In this document: piece after piece, positions 62,888 to 64,000 of the stretch
Numbering within the stretch: the stretch's first letter is position 1
How the letters are laid out: every line of letters starts with the position of its first letter
Origin: Methylomonas methanica
Lineage (GTDB): Bacteria; Pseudomonadota; Gammaproteobacteria; Methylococcales; Methylomonadaceae
Length of the DNA stretch: 64,000 bases
Direction: 5' to 3'
NCBI GenBank assembly: GCA_001644045.1
Contig: LUUF01000077.1
Span: 94,515 to 158,514 of the forward strand
The notes under the pieces: model-generated
The model's input: the letters and a program-made list of their open reading frames with translations, nothing else
What the model was told of the DNA's origin: nothing
Database searches by the model: none
Made by a program: the position numbers and the translations under genes

Positions 62888-64000
62888 TTCAATATTGTCA
62901 TCCTCTATCACTACTTCTTCAGCAGGACCCGCAGTATGTCTGGCAATGAAAGTTTCAACGAGTATTCGTTGCTTTCGTGTAACCGTCTTGAGATTGAGGA
63001 AAACATTGGATAGGGAGTTAGCAATAAAGGGGCTGGCATCAATGCGCTTAGCTGCTTCTTCAATTGCCGACTCAATTCGATTAAGAAGATACTTCTCCTG
63101 ATCGTCGTCTAACGCCATTCTCAATAAGTCGAGATTCAAATCACGAATCATCTGGTGCATGACCTTCGCACTGTCTTCCTGATTCGTCATCAACGTTTTC
63201 GCTAAGTAATAGAGGTCGGTTCTTATCCTTCCAAAGGAACGCAGCAGATCTTCACTTTGCTGCATGAGAGCTAGCTCTGTTTGTAAAGCATGGATTTTTG
63301 CCTCCATGCCTTGAAGGAAGACAGGCAAAATATCCTTTGTACGACCGTATCGTTCCATATCCTCAATAGGCATATTTCTAACCAACAGACATATACCAGG
63401 GTAGTTCACTATTGTGCGCGAACCAAAATCGATAATGCGGGTCTCTTTTTCCGCCATTTCAATCATTTCTTTCTCAAGCGGACTGATATTGCCATCGGTT
63501 GCAAACCAGTATGACCCTCCCTCATCCACGATTAACAGGCAGCAATTCAATCCGAATTTACCGGTTGCCAGAAAAAATCCTTGGGCAAGGGTTTCATAGC
63601 TATTGTAAGAAAATATCTTCGTCATGAAGTCCATGGCTACGCCCAGCTCACTGGTTCCAGCCATGGCAGCTAGAGCAGCTTTCTCAGCTAGCTTATACTG
63701 CTTCTCCAGCGACGCCTTCTGCTCCAGATATTTGATCAGCACTCTGATCTTTGCCATCAGATGCTCTGGATCAAAAGGCTTGACTAAGTAATCATCTGCT
63801 CCGGCTTCGTATCCTTGCATTCTTTCCCTGAGCGAGCTGTGTGATGATATGAAAACTACCGGAACATTGGACGTTCTAGGATTTTCTCGTAACTGATGGC
63901 ATACTTCATATCCACTCAATCCAGGCATTTCGACATCCAGAAGGATGATGTCAGGGGTGGAATTATAGGCTTTAGCTAAGCCATCCTCGCCGTTGAGGGC
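62879..64000 (-). CDS. Response regulator, receiver plus coiled-coil output (5' end cut by window)
   Basis: About 374 codons are visible, the N-terminus being outside. The receiver has the phospho-acceptor in IILLDVEMPGLSGYEV, VVFISSHSS and LVKPFDP. After a coiled coil (KYLEQKASLEKQYKLAEK) follows a GAF-like region and a helical C-terminus with no DNA-binding or enzymatic motif, ending in an acidic peptide. It is probably paired with a sensor kinase beyond the edge. Confidence 0.82.
   Translation of the reverse strand, partial: ALNGEDGLAKAYNSTPDIILLDVEMPGLSGYEVCHQLRENPRTSNVPVVFISSHSSLRERMQGYEAGADDYLVKPFDPEHLMAKIRVLIKYLEQKASLEKQYKLAEKAALAAMAGTSELGVAMDFMTKIFSYNSYETLAQGFFLATGKFGLNCCLLIVDEGGSYWFATDGNISPLEKEMIEMAEKETRIIDFGSRTIVNYPGICLLVRNMPIEDMERYGRTKDILPVFLQGMEAKIHALQTELALMQQSEDLLRSFGRIRTDLYYLAKTLMTNQEDSAKVMHQMIRDLNLDLLRMALDDDQEKYLLNRIESAIEEAAKRIDASPFIANSLSNVFLNLKTVTRKQRILVETFIARHTAGPAEEVVIEDDNIELF

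Noticed and set aside
1..64000. CRISPR arrays and rRNA genes
   Set aside because: No regularly spaced direct repeats with spacers and no rRNA-like sequence were seen.

Overview
The window reads as chromosome of a gammaproteobacterium, most likely a methanotroph of the Methylococcales (Methylomonas-like). This is inference. The support is the hslV-hslU-DUF971-ubiE-ubiJ-ubiB order, exosortase-type VPxP C-terminal anchors on secreted proteins, a RegB/RegA-like redox pair, bacteriohemerythrins, a HypX-type formyl-tetrahydrofolate enzyme and a MetA/GuaD pair. No methane monooxygenase gene lies in the window to prove it.

Layout. 1-5.0 kb (minus): protease HslVU and ubiquinone genes. 5.2-10 kb: a small secreted protein, guanine deaminase, homoserine succinyltransferase, a P-loop ATPase with an acidic partner, SlyX and a D,D-carboxypeptidase. 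10-16.2 kb (minus): a ZnT9-like transporter and a complete FecI/FecR/TonB-receptor set with a PepSY membrane protein. 16.5-25.1 kb (plus): a GlxA-type regulator, a HypX protein fused to hemerythrin, and a TetR-controlled RND efflux operon with a possible 39-residue coupled ORF. 25.1-26.9 kb: low-GC insert with two attC-like sites separating small genes, an integron cassette array without an integrase. 27.1-31.4 kb: pgk and a three-gene VWA membrane operon. 31.4-39.3 kb: a glycogen locus (glgX, DUF4912 protein, GH57 branching enzyme) that also holds a starch-binding-domain/EEP-hydrolase fusion and a phospholipase-D-like protein. 39.3-42.4 kb: radA and a SEC-C/TPR/sulfotransferase. 42.5-44.6 kb: two VPxP-anchored secreted proteins whose predicted mature N-termini are both histidine, behind a GEMM-like riboswitch candidate. 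45-47.6 kb: RegBA-like pair and tRNA-Lys. 48.5-51.3 kb: two coupled GTPases. 52.4-59 kb: sirtuin, then accessory genes of an integrative element (two tyrosine recombinases, RadC-like protein, small cargo). 59-64 kb: a MITE-like repeat, an orphan restriction-head domain, a cupin, a lone bacteriohemerythrin and a response regulator cut by the window end.

How they may work together. The iron-uptake set is a standard cell-surface signalling circuit. The glycogen genes suggest a polysaccharide-associated hydrolase module of unknown substrate. The HypX-hemerythrin fusion links an enzyme that makes CO for hydrogenase assembly to an oxygen-binding domain. The paired secreted proteins may be copper-binding and second-messenger controlled. 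These last three are hypotheses from sequence reading only; no database search or structure prediction was run.
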